A stretch of DNA of 44,809 nt. Source: Robertmurraya massiliosenegalensis JC6 (GTDB lineage: Bacteria > Bacillota > Bacilli > Bacillales > Cytobacillaceae). Positions 8,255 to 16,087 of the stretch are shown here, piece by piece (position 1 is the first letter of the stretch; the number at the start of each line of letters is the position of its first letter). The notes beneath the pieces were generated by a model. The model saw only the letters and a program-made list of their open reading frames with translations, was not told where the DNA came from and searched no databases. The position numbers and the translations under genes are program-made. The stretch spans positions 27,089-71,897 of the forward strand of contig NZ_HE978511.1 of NCBI RefSeq assembly GCF_000311725.1, given 5' to 3'.

Positions 8255-9232
8255 TTACATTTGAATTTGTTCTCCTTTTTCCAATGAGGCTTCAATCGCC
8301 TTCATGACCCTCATCGTATAGAGGACATCTTTCAACGGAACAACGGAGTTCACTTCACTATTTTCAATACAATGGATAAAATAACTAAGTTCATTTTGAA
8401 AAGCGTTCTCTTGAGGAAATTCGATTGTAGATATGGCATGTTTCGTGTAGTTGGTCATGGAGCTTTGACTGATTTTTTCTATATTTGTCCCAGCAAAAAG
8501 GTGGAAGTCAAGTGTTTGATCGAGAGCCTGTGCCCGAAAAGACATGGTAAATGGAAATGTGTCAGGCATTCTTTGTGATGCTTCTACAAAGGCAGTCGCA
8601 CCATTTTTTAATGTGAGAGTCGTCACGATATGATCCCACGCGCCTTGTGAATTTTTCGTACCTACTGCATATACCTCTTCAACCTCACCTAAAAGATAGG
8701 AGATAAAATCAATATCGTGAATATGCAAATCATAAAGGGCACCACCACTTTTTAATGGGTCCTTAAACCATTCACTCCACTGTGGTGTTTGTCCGAGACG
8801 AGTTGCATGGATGACATCGATGTTCGAAATTTTTCCTGAGTCTAAATATGTTTTAATTGTTTTATATTCTGGCCAAAATCGTAACACGTGAGCAATAAAT
8901 AATCTCACATTATATTTCTCAATCTCAACCATGATTCTTTCCGCTGATTCAACCGCCAATGAGAGTGGTTTTTCGCAAATGATATCTTTGCCTGCTTGGG
9001 CTGCCTTGATAATGTATTCTTCATGTAAAAAGGTTGGTAAACAAATATCAATCACGTCAATACTTGGATTTTTCAGGATTTCTTCGTATGTTGAAGGAAC
9101 TATATCATTTGGAAATGACTGTGCTTCGTTTCTAGTACAAATGGTGACAACGTTAGCATTGTCAATTTGCTGATATGCCTCAAAATGGGTTTTAGCAATA
9201 AATCCCCAACCAATTAATCCAATATTCTTCAT
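8255..9232 (-). CDS. Gfo/Idh/MocA-family sugar dehydrogenase
   Basis: 325 residues. The N-terminal Rossmann domain starts IGLIGWGFIAKTH (NAD(P)-binding GxGxxA), followed by DVIDICLPTFLHEEY and the family's ICEKPLSL with the catalytic Lys. The C-terminal domain has GGALYDLHIHDIDFISYLLG, matching the GGxxxDxxxHxxD substrate/catalytic motif. Members oxidise or reduce a ring carbon of sugars, inositols or glycosides. It is 15 bases downstream of the isomerase gene, clearly in one operon with it. With a second dehydrogenase and two isomerases nearby, a 3-keto-sugar route is plausible. The substrate is unknown. Confidence 0.9.
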   Translation of the reverse strand: MKNIGLIGWGFIAKTHFEAYQQIDNANVVTICTRNEAQSFPNDIVPSTYEEILKNPSIDVIDICLPTFLHEEYIIKAAQAGKDIICEKPLSLAVESAERIMVEIEKYNVRLFIAHVLRFWPEYKTIKTYLDSGKISNIDVIHATRLGQTPQWSEWFKDPLKSGGALYDLHIHDIDFISYLLGEVEEVYAVGTKNSQGAWDHIVTTLTLKNGATAFVEASQRMPDTFPFTMSFRAQALDQTLDFHLFAGTNIEKISQSSMTNYTKHAISTIEFPQENAFQNELSYFIHCIENSEVNSVVPLKDVLYTMRVMKAIEASLEKGEQIQM

Positions 9233-9247
9233 GGTTCCCCTCCCTAT

Positions 9248-10054
9248 TTAACGGAGAATACGAGCAAGATATTGAAAGGACCGCTGAACACTTTTATTCA
9301 CTTCTTGAAGATCACGAGGTCCTTCAGGTGTAAATTCAATTTCTACACTAATCGGTCCGTTATAATTCATTTTTGTAAAGGTATGGAAAATTCTCGTAAA
9401 ATCAAGATTTCCATCTCCGATAGCTGGAAAATTCCATTCGCAATTGTTCCCTAATTTATCTTTTAAATGAATAAACTCAACAAACTCTATGGATGCTTCC
9501 AAGTCATCATACGGTAGGATATCGCCATAAAAGATAACGTTTGCCGTATCGTAGTTAATCTTCACTCGATTTGATAAAGAATGAACCAGCTTTTTCAAAG
9601 CAACCCCGGTCGCATAGTTATTTCCATGCGTTTCGATCACGAGCACTTTATTTAATCGTTCACACTTTTCGATAATAGGTTGCAAATTTTGTATTAATAT
9701 TCTTTCATCTTCAATAACATCGCTGTCATCATGAGCATCCCCAGTAGCAGTGACAATATATTTGCAATTAAATACACTCGCTAAATCAATACTTTTTAAT
9801 AAATTGGCAATGCCTTCTTCTCGCATGACGTTGCTATGAGCTCCTATGCCAATACATTTCATTCGATATTCGTGAAGCAGTTCTTTAATGTCATCTAATT
9901 CTTGCTCTGACATGTCAGGTAATACATGAGCAGTATGGTCCTTAACAGCCGCCATTTCAATTTGAGTAAACCCAGCTCTACTGGCCCCCTTAACAGCATC
10001 TTCTAGAGAAAAACCATGATACGTATTTGAATTAATGGCTAATTGATGGATCAT
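9248..10054 (-). CDS. Sugar phosphate isomerase/epimerase family protein (TIM barrel)
   Basis: 268 residues of the AP-endonuclease-2/xylose-isomerase-like barrel (PF01261). Expected metal-ligand positions are visible: ETHGN (Glu), YDTANV (Asp), IHLKDK (His) and a late VEIEFTPEG (Glu). Such proteins epimerise, isomerise or eliminate on keto-sugar substrates. GGAGG lies 8 bases before the ATG at 10054. It is the first gene after a promoter carrying two LacI-type operators and is co-transcribed with the dehydrogenase at 8255-9232. IolE- or YcjR-like activity is conceivable, but not decidable from sequence alone. Confidence 0.88.
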   Translation of the reverse strand: MIHQLAINSNTYHGFSLEDAVKGASRAGFTQIEMAAVKDHTAHVLPDMSEQELDDIKELLHEYRMKCIGIGAHSNVMREEGIANLLKSIDLASVFNCKYIVTATGDAHDDSDVIEDERILIQNLQPIIEKCERLNKVLVIETHGNNYATGVALKKLVHSLSNRVKINYDTANVIFYGDILPYDDLEASIEFVEFIHLKDKLGNNCEWNFPAIGDGNLDFTRIFHTFTKMNYNGPISVEIEFTPEGPRDLQEVNKSVQRSFQYLARILR

Positions 10055-10073
10055 ATTAGCCTCCTTTCAAACA

Positions 10074-10087
10074 TGTAATTGATTACA
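10074..10087. promoter_or_regulatory. LacI-family operator 1 (leader of the isomerase operon)
   Basis: The palindrome TGTAATTGATTACA lies 20 bases upstream of the isomerase start codon. It is one of four copies sharing the pattern TGTAAynrrTTACA around the regulon. Confidence 0.8.
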
Positions 10088-10150
10088 ATATATAGTGAAA
10101 TTAATATTACAATGATGAAAACGGTATCAAAAATGAAATGATAAGAAGTT

Positions 10151-10166
10151 ATGTAATCCGTTACAT
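10151..10166. promoter_or_regulatory. LacI-family operator 2, overlapping the transcription start
   Basis: ATGTAATCCGTTACAT lies immediately downstream of the -10 box at 10169-10174 and so covers the predicted +1. It is 78 bases (centre to centre) from operator 1. Confidence 0.85.
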
Positions 10167-10168
10167 CT

Positions 10169-10197
10169 ATAGTAAAAGAAAATTCTGACTTCGTCAA
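10169..10197 (-). promoter_or_regulatory. SigA-type promoter of the isomerase-dehydrogenase operon
   Basis: Minus-strand -35 TTGACG (10197-10192), a 17-base spacer, and -10 TACTAT (10174-10169). A repressor bound at operator 2 would occlude initiation. Confidence 0.75.
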
Positions 10198-10219
10198 TTG
10201 CATTTATTTTAGCGTTTTT

Positions 10220-11224
10220 CTACTGTAGCAATTTTTCAATTACCTTTAATGTCGCAATCGCTTGTTGGCCTGTGATAGCTGGCTCTTTGTCATGTATAAT
10301 CGAATCAACAAAGGCATCGATCACTCCACTACTTGTTTGATTATCATTCGTTTGAATCGGTTCTAATTGATATTTAACAACTTCCCCTTGCTTCGTTTCA
10401 ATCAATAACGGTACGTTTGGTTCTTGGTAGATCTTGATCGTCCCTTTTTGACAATATATGGTCGTAGAGTTGTCCTCAGAACCGTAATATGTCCATGAAA
10501 ATGAAGCAGTTCCTAATCTTCCTTTTTTCGTTTTCAACGCACAGACAACATTATCACAAACCTCTATTGGTTTCCCATGTTCATCCACTTTATCTAAGGC
10601 ACCGTGAAAGGCGTGGACTTCATCAATTTCATCATTCAAAAGAAAATGAATTAAATCAATTTTATGGATCCCTAAATCACCTGCAACACCTGTAAACGAA
10701 CGTTCTTTTTTAAAAAACCAGGTTGAATTACTTTTGTTCACTCCCCATGATTCAGGACCACCATGACCGAAAGTAGTCTTAAAAGTTAATACCTCACCTA
10801 ATTCTTTTCTTTCAATTAACTCTTTAGCCTTTTGATGTGCCTTCGTGAAGCGTTGATTATGGGCAACCATTAATTTTTTTCCTGTTTTTTCTTGTGCTTT
10901 AAGAATTTCTTCCGCACGTTTCACTGTTGTCGCTAATGGTTTTTCGCATAGCACATGTTTTCCATTTAATAACGCTTGTGATGTATGAATATGATGTACA
11001 TCATTGGTCGAGCAATCACTAATCGCAACAATTGTCGGGTCATTGTAAAGTTCTTCTACTGATTTGGCTACTTGACCATCAAATTTTTTGGCAAGCTTTT
11101 TTGCTCGGTCTTCATTACGGTCATAAAAAACGATTTGCTCTACATAAGGGTTTGCTTTGTATTCTGGAGCATGACGGTGCATGGCAATTGAGCCACACCC
11201 AATAATTGCAACCTTTATGCCCAA
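10220..11224 (-). CDS. Second Gfo/Idh/MocA-family dehydrogenase
   Basis: About 334 residues from a TTG at 11224 (MGIKVAIIGCGSIAMHRH), placed 9 bases after AAGGAG. An upstream TTG at 11257 would overlap the repressor gene and gives extra residues foreign to the family. Features: Rossmann GCGSIA, HVLCEKPLATTV with the catalytic Lys, and GVAGDLGIHKIDLIHFLL in the second domain. It follows the lacI-type gene by 13 bases, so repressor and dehydrogenase are probably co-transcribed. Its job is likely redox on the same sugar, or on a later intermediate, as the dehydrogenase at 8255-9232. Confidence 0.9.
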   Translation of the reverse strand: MGIKVAIIGCGSIAMHRHAPEYKANPYVEQIVFYDRNEDRAKKLAKKFDGQVAKSVEELYNDPTIVAISDCSTNDVHHIHTSQALLNGKHVLCEKPLATTVKRAEEILKAQEKTGKKLMVAHNQRFTKAHQKAKELIERKELGEVLTFKTTFGHGGPESWGVNKSNSTWFFKKERSFTGVAGDLGIHKIDLIHFLLNDEIDEVHAFHGALDKVDEHGKPIEVCDNVVCALKTKKGRLGTASFSWTYYGSEDNSTTIYCQKGTIKIYQEPNVPLLIETKQGEVVKYQLEPIQTNDNQTSSGVIDAFVDSIIHDKEPAITGQQAIATLKVIEKLLQ

Positions 11225-11237
11225 AATGATCATCTCC

Positions 11238-12227
11238 TTATCCCATCGTTGACTCACGGATAATCAATTCGTGATCCAACAAAATACTTTCAACTTTCTT
11301 TTCCTGGATGCTACTGATTAGCATCGTTGCAGCTGTATGCCCCATTTTATACATTGGTTGTGATACCGTCGTTAAGGTTGGATTCGTCATATTGGAAAAG
11401 CTAATATTATCAAAACCCACCACTGCGATATCATCAGGTGCATGTAAGCCTTGAGCATTGACTTCTTTTAACGCACCAATCGCCAACGTATCAGATACCG
11501 CAAAAACGGCTGAAGGTCGATTCTCTAATTTCAAGAGCATTCGCATTGCTTGAACTCCATCTTGAAAATCGAGCTGAGTTGTATGATAAATCCACTCTTC
11601 ACGGAGTGGGAGCTGAAACTCAGCCAATGCTCTTTCATACCCGCTTCTTCTTTGCCTCGCATAGAGAAATTTCTCATCTGAATTAATGAGTGCAATTTTT
11701 TCATTTCCTAATTTAATCAAATGTTTGACCGCATGATAGGCCGCCAACTCGTTATCAATACTCACATACGGAATCATATTGCCTTCATCATACTCACTAC
11801 ATAGAATAATAGAATGATTTTCAGCGAGTTCAATCAATTTTTGCATATTAACAGCCGGATCCATGGAAATAACACCATCTGCTAATTTGTTTTTGACCAT
11901 ATTAAAATAAATGTTTTCTCGCTCAGGATTCGAATTGGTTTCACATAGCAGGATATTATAATGGTGAGCAATAGCTGTATTTTGAATCCCATTAATGATT
12001 TCTGTGTAAAAGGGATTTGAGATGCTTGGAATCAAGACTAAAAGAAGTCGACTCTCTGAATTCCGTAAATTTCTTCCGAGCATACTTGGCTCATAATTCA
12101 GTTCTCTTATTGCATTCTCCACCTTTATTCTAGTACGTGGAGCTACAGTTGAATTGTTATTAAGGACTCTTGAAACCGTCGCAACTGAGACACCAGCTCT
12201 TTGTGCTACTTCTTGAATATTCGCCAT
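11238..12227 (-). CDS. LacI-family transcriptional repressor of the sugar regulon
   Basis: 329 residues. The N-terminal helix-turn-helix and hinge read IQEVAQRAGVSVATVSRVLN and NYEPSMLGRNLR, followed by a periplasmic-binding-type effector domain (LLVLIPSISNPFYTEII; late VVGFDNISFSNMTNPTLTTV). The YEPS-x-x-GRNLR hinge predicts binding to a CG-centred palindrome. The TGTAATCGATTACA sites at this gene's own promoter and three other places fit well. It likely represses its own gene, the adjacent dehydrogenase, the divergent isomerase and the 10054 operon until a sugar or intermediate binds. Confidence 0.93.
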   Translation of the reverse strand: MANIQEVAQRAGVSVATVSRVLNNNSTVAPRTRIKVENAIRELNYEPSMLGRNLRNSESRLLLVLIPSISNPFYTEIINGIQNTAIAHHYNILLCETNSNPERENIYFNMVKNKLADGVISMDPAVNMQKLIELAENHSIILCSEYDEGNMIPYVSIDNELAAYHAVKHLIKLGNEKIALINSDEKFLYARQRRSGYERALAEFQLPLREEWIYHTTQLDFQDGVQAMRMLLKLENRPSAVFAVSDTLAIGALKEVNAQGLHAPDDIAVVGFDNISFSNMTNPTLTTVSQPMYKMGHTAATMLISSIQEKKVESILLDHELIIRESTMG

Positions 12228-12257
12228 TCAATTTCCCGCTTTCAACCAAATAGGTTT

Positions 12258-12271
12258 TGTAATCGATTACA
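12258..12271. promoter_or_regulatory. LacI-family operator 3 (repressor promoter)
   Basis: A perfect palindrome TGTAATCGATTACA lies a few bases downstream of the repressor gene's -10 box. This predicts autorepression. Confidence 0.88.
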
Positions 12272-12277
12272 ATTTAA

Positions 12278-12305
12278 ATTGTAAAATCAATTCTTTTTTT
12301 GTCAA
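12278..12305 (-). promoter_or_regulatory. SigA-type promoter of the repressor gene
   Basis: Minus-strand -35 TTGACA (12305-12300), a 16-base spacer and -10 TACAAT (12283-12278), followed by operator 3. Confidence 0.75.
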
Positions 12306-12363
12306 CTATCATAATATATTGAATATATTAGTAGTTTTATTTAGTATTTAATGATATTTTTGC

Positions 12364-12369
12364 TATAAT
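12364..12369 (+). promoter_or_regulatory. -10 box of the divergent isomerase promoter
   Basis: A perfect TATAAT lies just before operator 4. A weak -35 (TTAGTA, 12341-12346) stands 17 bases upstream. Confidence 0.6.
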
Positions 12370-12372
12370 AAT

Positions 12373-12388
12373 ATGTAACGGATTACAT
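12373..12388. promoter_or_regulatory. LacI-family operator 4 (divergent isomerase promoter)
   Basis: ATGTAACGGATTACAT lies three bases downstream of the TATAAT and covers the predicted +1. It is 116 bases centre to centre from operator 3, close to 11 helical turns, so a repressor loop between the divergent promoters is possible. Confidence 0.85.
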
Positions 12389-12411
12389 AATCAATGAAGG
12401 AGGTATATTTT

Positions 12412-13380
12412 ATGAGATTAGGAGTATTTACTGTTCTGTACTCAGACAAAACATTGGATGAAATGCTAGATCATGTTACATCTCTTGGAATTGAAGCAGT
12501 AGAAATTGGCACAGGCGGCTATCCAGGTAATGCCCATTGTCATATAGATCAATTATTAGCCGATGCAGTGAAGCAGAAGGAATTTATTGATAAGGTGACA
12601 AGTCGAGGATTAATTGTAAGCGCTTTAAGTTGTCATTCTAATCCCCTACACCCACAGAAAGCCATTCGGGAGGAAGCGGATATCCTTTTAACGAAAACCA
12701 TTCAACTAGCAAGCGCCTTAGAAATTCCGGTTGTCAATACATTTTCTGGATGCCCTGGTGATCACGAAGACGCCAAATACCCTAACTGGCCAGTTGCCCC
12801 TTGGCCAAATGAATTTCAGGAAATTTTGAAATGGCAATGGGAAGAAAAAATCATTCCTTATTGGAAAGAGAAAGCTCGGTTCGCTGAACAGCATCAAGTG
12901 AAAATTGGTCTTGAGTTACATGGCGGCTTCTCTGTTCATACCCCTGCTACTCTTTTAAGATTAAGAAAAGAATGCGGTCCCGCCATTGGCGCAAATCTTG
13001 ATCCTAGTCATATGTGGTGGCAAGGAATTGACCCTGTTGAGGCAATCAAACTATTAGGATGTGAAAATGCGATCCATCATTTCCATGCAAAAGATACGAT
13101 TATGGACCAACCAAATCTAAATCGAAACGGTATCACCGACATGACTTCTTATGCGGACATGAAAAATCGTTCTTGGTATTTTCGCACTGTCGGCTACGGA
13201 CATGACGCAAAAGTGTGGGCCGATATGTTGAGTACGCTACGTCTTTATGATTACGATTATGTCGTAAGCATTGAACATGAGGATGGCTTAATGTCGATTG
13301 ATGAGGGGTTAACGAAAGCGATTAGCACATTGAAGCCAATTATATTTAAAGAATCACTCGGAGAAATGTGGTGGACTTAA
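12412..13380 (+). CDS. Second sugar phosphate isomerase/epimerase family protein (TIM barrel)
   Basis: 322 residues. The chosen ATG at 12412 has AAGGAGG eight bases upstream; an in-frame ATG at 12394 overlaps that site and is unlikely. Metal-ligand positions of the barrel are visible: LELHGG (Glu), NLDPSHMWW (Asp), HHFHAKD (His) and SIEHED (Glu). The long insertions rich in Trp and His (PNWPVAPWP, DPSHMWWQG) are typical of epimerases/isomerases paired with Gfo/Idh/MocA dehydrogenases. It is transcribed away from the repressor, with operator 4 at its start point, and is part of the same regulon. Confidence 0.9.
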   Translation: MRLGVFTVLYSDKTLDEMLDHVTSLGIEAVEIGTGGYPGNAHCHIDQLLADAVKQKEFIDKVTSRGLIVSALSCHSNPLHPQKAIREEADILLTKTIQLASALEIPVVNTFSGCPGDHEDAKYPNWPVAPWPNEFQEILKWQWEEKIIPYWKEKARFAEQHQVKIGLELHGGFSVHTPATLLRLRKECGPAIGANLDPSHMWWQGIDPVEAIKLLGCENAIHHFHAKDTIMDQPNLNRNGITDMTSYADMKNRSWYFRTVGYGHDAKVWADMLSTLRLYDYDYVVSIEHEDGLMSIDEGLTKAISTLKPIIFKESLGEMWWT

Positions 13381-13475
13381 AATAAATGATGTTTATTTGT
13401 ATATAGTTCAGATAATGTGAAATAACAACCTTATTCTTCGTACACAAAATAAAGTAGTAATAGCAATAAGATTAG

Positions 13476-13735
13476 GAACAAATCTCCTACAACATGTAGG
13501 AAGCTACCGTTTTGTCTAATTCGCTCCAAACATCTCTCACTCTTAAGCGGAGTTTTTCCTGTTATCTCCTCTATCGAGTTCCTTTTAGGGGAAATAACGG
13601 AAGAATTTCCGCTTATGGAGAGCAAAAGCGTTTATTTTGACTTTTTTTGAGGGAATAGCAGGAATATTTCCTGTTATATCGGCTCTTTTTCATGATGGTT
13701 GCTCATTAAGCGGAATTTTTCCTGCTATTTTTTTG
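13476..13735 (+). repeat. Dispersed ~260-bp repeat, copy A
   Basis: Nearly the same sequence recurs at 33784-34043 in the same orientation. Inside are four versions of a ~24-base module, TAAGCGGAA-n-TTCCTGTTAT. The second is inverted, and the third is close to a perfect palindrome around GGAATATTTCC. A minus-strand open frame across it is an accident of the repeat. The rest of the 13381-13848 gap shows no gene. Confidence 0.85.
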
Positions 13736-13848
13736 CAAACATCATTCAACTCGTTTTCTTTGTTTTGCGCTGTATCGAGTTTTATGCATAAGTTAAGAAC
13801 CGCTAGTGAAATCTAATGGCATGAACAGTTAAGAAGGATGGGAATGGC

Positions 13849-14325
13849 ATGCTTAACAAAATTATACTTTGGACAATTTTTATTGCACCTTGGTTTTCAT
13901 TGTTCTTTCTTAAGAAAGAACATATCAAATATTATATGCCAGCTGGTATATTCGCCACTTTGTTAATGCTTATCTATAATGTATTTGCCTTTAATCACAA
14001 GCATTGGGAGCTTCAGGTAACTATTTTGCCTGCCTAAAAGCCATTATTTGCTTCTGGTGTATTAGGTGCTTTTCCTGTCTTAACAATTTGGATTTTCCAC
14101 TTTACATACGGGAGATTATTGGTCTATTTTTTCACAAATGTGATTCTCGATTTCATGTTTGCTATTTTTCCAGGTAATTATCCTTTTGAAGATGTATTAG
14201 GCATATACGAATTAATTAATATCACTAGCTGGGAAAGATGGATCATTTTTGTGATTTTCTCTATCATCATTTATGGCTATTTTAAGTGGCAAGAGTCTAT
14301 TTTTGATGAGAAAAAGTTATACTAA
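13849..14325 (+). pseudogene. Multi-helix membrane protein interrupted by an in-frame TAA
   Basis: A single reading frame starts at the ATG at 13849 (AAGGATGGG site) and runs to a stop after 14322. It is broken once, by TAA at 14035-14037, directly after TILPA. The frame continues unchanged with KPLFASGVLGAFPVLTIWIF and YFFTNVILDFMFAIFPGNY. The ~158-residue product would have four or five membrane helices and a C-terminal KWQESIFDEKKLY, like uncharacterised Bacillus membrane proteins. A point mutation to a nonsense codon is the simplest explanation. A restart downstream could make a partial product. Confidence 0.75.
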
Positions 14326-14336
14326 AAAGACCCTTA

Positions 14337-14999
14337 TTACTGGTCATTAATTTTGATTTGTTCCGCCACTTGAATAACCTGTTCCTTGCTGACATTATCT
14401 CCACTAATATAGTAAATATAATTTTTCGTATAAATAATCACTTGAGGAGCATATGGATTTAACTCTGCGTAGTGGTCTTTGATCCACATCTTTTCCTTAC
14501 CTATTGTATTTTTTTCTATGATATTTATTTCACCAGTTTCATTCTTAGTTGAATGGAGATGGATACCTCCTTCTTCTTCAAAGGGATAAAATAAATATAC
14601 ATAAGGCTGACTTCCTTTCGTAATTGAATAACTTCCTATGCCTTTAATGCCGTTCACCCTGCCGCTCAAATTAATCGAAATCGTACCTTCAGGAGTTAGA
14701 TTGACGTTTGGAACTCCGTTTATACTTTGAACTACATCCTCCTTTTTGATTACAGGTGAAGTCGATTGGCTAGCTGTTGTGCCAATGAAAGAAGTTTCTT
14801 TAGGATATTGTGCAAAGTGTGTGCCAATAATCATAATGAGTGAAAGTGTAACAATACTTGAAATGTAAATCATCGGCTTATTCATTCTTTGCTTATTCGT
14901 TTGAGCGAAAATTCGCACTTTTACCTCTCTTCGGCGTTTTTCTGGCCAAACTATTTGTGAATCAAGAGCTTTCAGTGATTCATCATACCAATTTTTCAT
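14337..14999 (-). CDS. Membrane-anchored anti-sigma-like protein
   Basis: 220 residues with a basic cytoplasmic lead (~43 residues, containing WPEKRRREVKVRIF), one membrane helix (about residues 44-62) and a large extracytoplasmic domain ending VIQVAEQIKI. That ending is a common pattern in proteins carrying DUF4367-like sensor domains. The gene starts inside the 3' end of the ECF sigma gene (17-base overlap), the classic sigma/anti-sigma arrangement. It should hold the sigma factor at the membrane until an envelope signal arrives. The assignment rests on topology and position; the anti-sigma domain itself is not recognisable by motif. Confidence 0.7.
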   Translation of the reverse strand: MKNWYDESLKALDSQIVWPEKRRREVKVRIFAQTNKQRMNKPMIYISSIVTLSLIMIIGTHFAQYPKETSFIGTTASQSTSPVIKKEDVVQSINGVPNVNLTPEGTISINLSGRVNGIKGIGSYSITKGSQPYVYLFYPFEEEGGIHLHSTKNETGEINIIEKNTIGKEKMWIKDHYAELNPYAPQVIIYTKNYIYYISGDNVSKEQVIQVAEQIKINDQ

Positions 15000-15498
15000 T
15001 TAGAAAACCCTCCTTTTCAAATTGCTTTTCCAACGCTGGCATAGCTCTATGTAAAGTTGCTTTCACTTTACTTTCTGTCCAATTTAAAATAGCAGCCGTT
15101 TCAACTGTAGAAAACCCTTTGATTTTTCTTAAAATAATGACTTCGCGGTACGAGTCCTTTAAGCCATTTAAAGCTAGATAAAGTTCCTTCGAATTCTCCT
15201 TCATCACCATCAATTCATCAGGCTGCTTTCCACTATCTTTTTTCAAATGAAATATTTCTTTCATCATCGTTAACGGCTTTCTTTTTCTTAAATAATCAAT
15301 CGTAACATTGTGAGCAATTCGAAATAGCCACGTTTTCGGACTCGACTCTCCTTTATACGCTTGCATATTTTTGTATGCTTTCACAAATGTCTCTTGAGTC
15401 AAATCCTCAGCTTGCTGATAATCATGTACCATCAAAAGGATATACTTGAAAATTGGATAACTATATTCGTCGTACCATTCCTCTATTTCATTTTCCAA
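14983..15498 (-). CDS. ECF-type RNA polymerase sigma factor
   Basis: About 171 residues from the TTG at 15498, which lies 8 bases after GGAGG; a further upstream TTG extends the frame without a better site. Region 2 is seen as DYQQAEDLTQETFVKAYKN and TWLFRIAHNVTIDYLRKRK. Region 4 is seen as LRKIKGFSTVETAAILNWTESKVKATLHRAM, the DNA-binding helix-turn-helix. It resembles SigW/SigX/SigV-type envelope-stress sigma factors, without a safe assignment to one. It is co-transcribed with its presumed anti-sigma at 14337-14999. Confidence 0.93.
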   Translation of the reverse strand: MENEIEEWYDEYSYPIFKYILLMVHDYQQAEDLTQETFVKAYKNMQAYKGESSPKTWLFRIAHNVTIDYLRKRKPLTMMKEIFHLKKDSGKQPDELMVMKENSKELYLALNGLKDSYREVIILRKIKGFSTVETAAILNWTESKVKATLHRAMPALEKQFEKEGFLNEKLV

Positions 15499-15585
15499 AA
15501 GACTTCCCTCCTTTTCATGAATCAATATTTAGACGAATTAAGAGAAAAAAGGATGTGAAATTTTCATAAAAATCATAAAAAGAAT

Positions 15586-15612
15586 AGACTATCTCAAATG
15601 GATAGTCCACCC
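15586..15612 (-). terminator. Hairpin terminator before the sigma gene
   Basis: GGACTATC / GATAGTC(T) with a 7-base loop is followed on the minus strand by TATTCTTTTTA. It probably ends the transcript of the decayed phosphatase-like gene and the phospholipase-like gene upstream of it. Confidence 0.6.
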
Positions 15613-15615
15613 TTC

Positions 15616-16079
15616 TTAGCTTTTTAGGAGATAGTTTATTCGTAAATCCTTCACAAATTCAGGATGAATTTCTACTTCTTGTCTCACCTTTTTAACCATC
15701 TCTATTGCTTCCTCAATGGATTTGACGATATTTAGATCTAATACACAGTCGCTGCTACGCTACCTTTTCAATGAATGATAATCTTTTCACCTTTCCGATA
15801 ATTTTTAGCTAAAATGCTTTTTTTGAAGGAATTCAACTTGATTCGGTTCGGTCAAAGGAATTTGTATTCTTTTTGCATCCTCATTATGAGAAAATTGTGG
15901 TGCTTCTGCACGTAAATCTAGCACTACATCCACATCTTCATCTTTTATCACTTTATCAATCACTTGTATACGACAAATAAGTAGATCATTTAATCGTGTT
16001 TGAAAACTGCTGCTCTTAACAGTTCAATTTCTGTCATATCCCCTACTTCTATTTTACATTTTTTGAAAATTATATCCAT
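15616..16079 (-). pseudogene. Decayed protein-tyrosine-phosphatase-like gene
   Basis: Pieces in different frames line up as one protein: MDIIFKKCKIEVGDMTEIE, then VIKDEDVDVVLDLRAEAP and IQIPLTEPNQVEFLQ, then ILAKNYRKGEKIIIH followed by TGA-KGSVAATVY, then IVKSIEEAIEMVKKVRQE up to a TAA. The arrangement (DLR, a middle acidic loop, then HCxxGxxR) is that of dual-specificity phosphatase-like proteins. The P-loop Cys codon is a TGA and the P-loop Arg is missing, and at least three frame changes are needed. The gene is non-functional. It follows the phospholipase-like gene closely and may have been its operon partner. Confidence 0.7.
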
Positions 16080-16087
16080 TAAATCCA

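Noticed and set aside
14035-14037. In-frame TAA as a recoding event in the membrane gene 13849-14325
   Set aside because: TAA is not known to be recoded in such bacteria, no conserved special residue is expected there, and a nonsense mutation is simpler.
15499-15600. Autoregulated ECF promoter upstream of the sigma gene
   Set aside because: A CGTCTA-like -10 is present, but no AAC-type -35 lies at the needed 16-17 base spacing.
15616-16079. TGA at the active-site Cys position of the phosphatase-like gene, as a second selenocysteine
   Set aside because: The flanking sequence needs at least three further frame changes, and the P-loop Arg is also missing. The gene is simply decayed, unlike the otherwise intact TusA-like frame.
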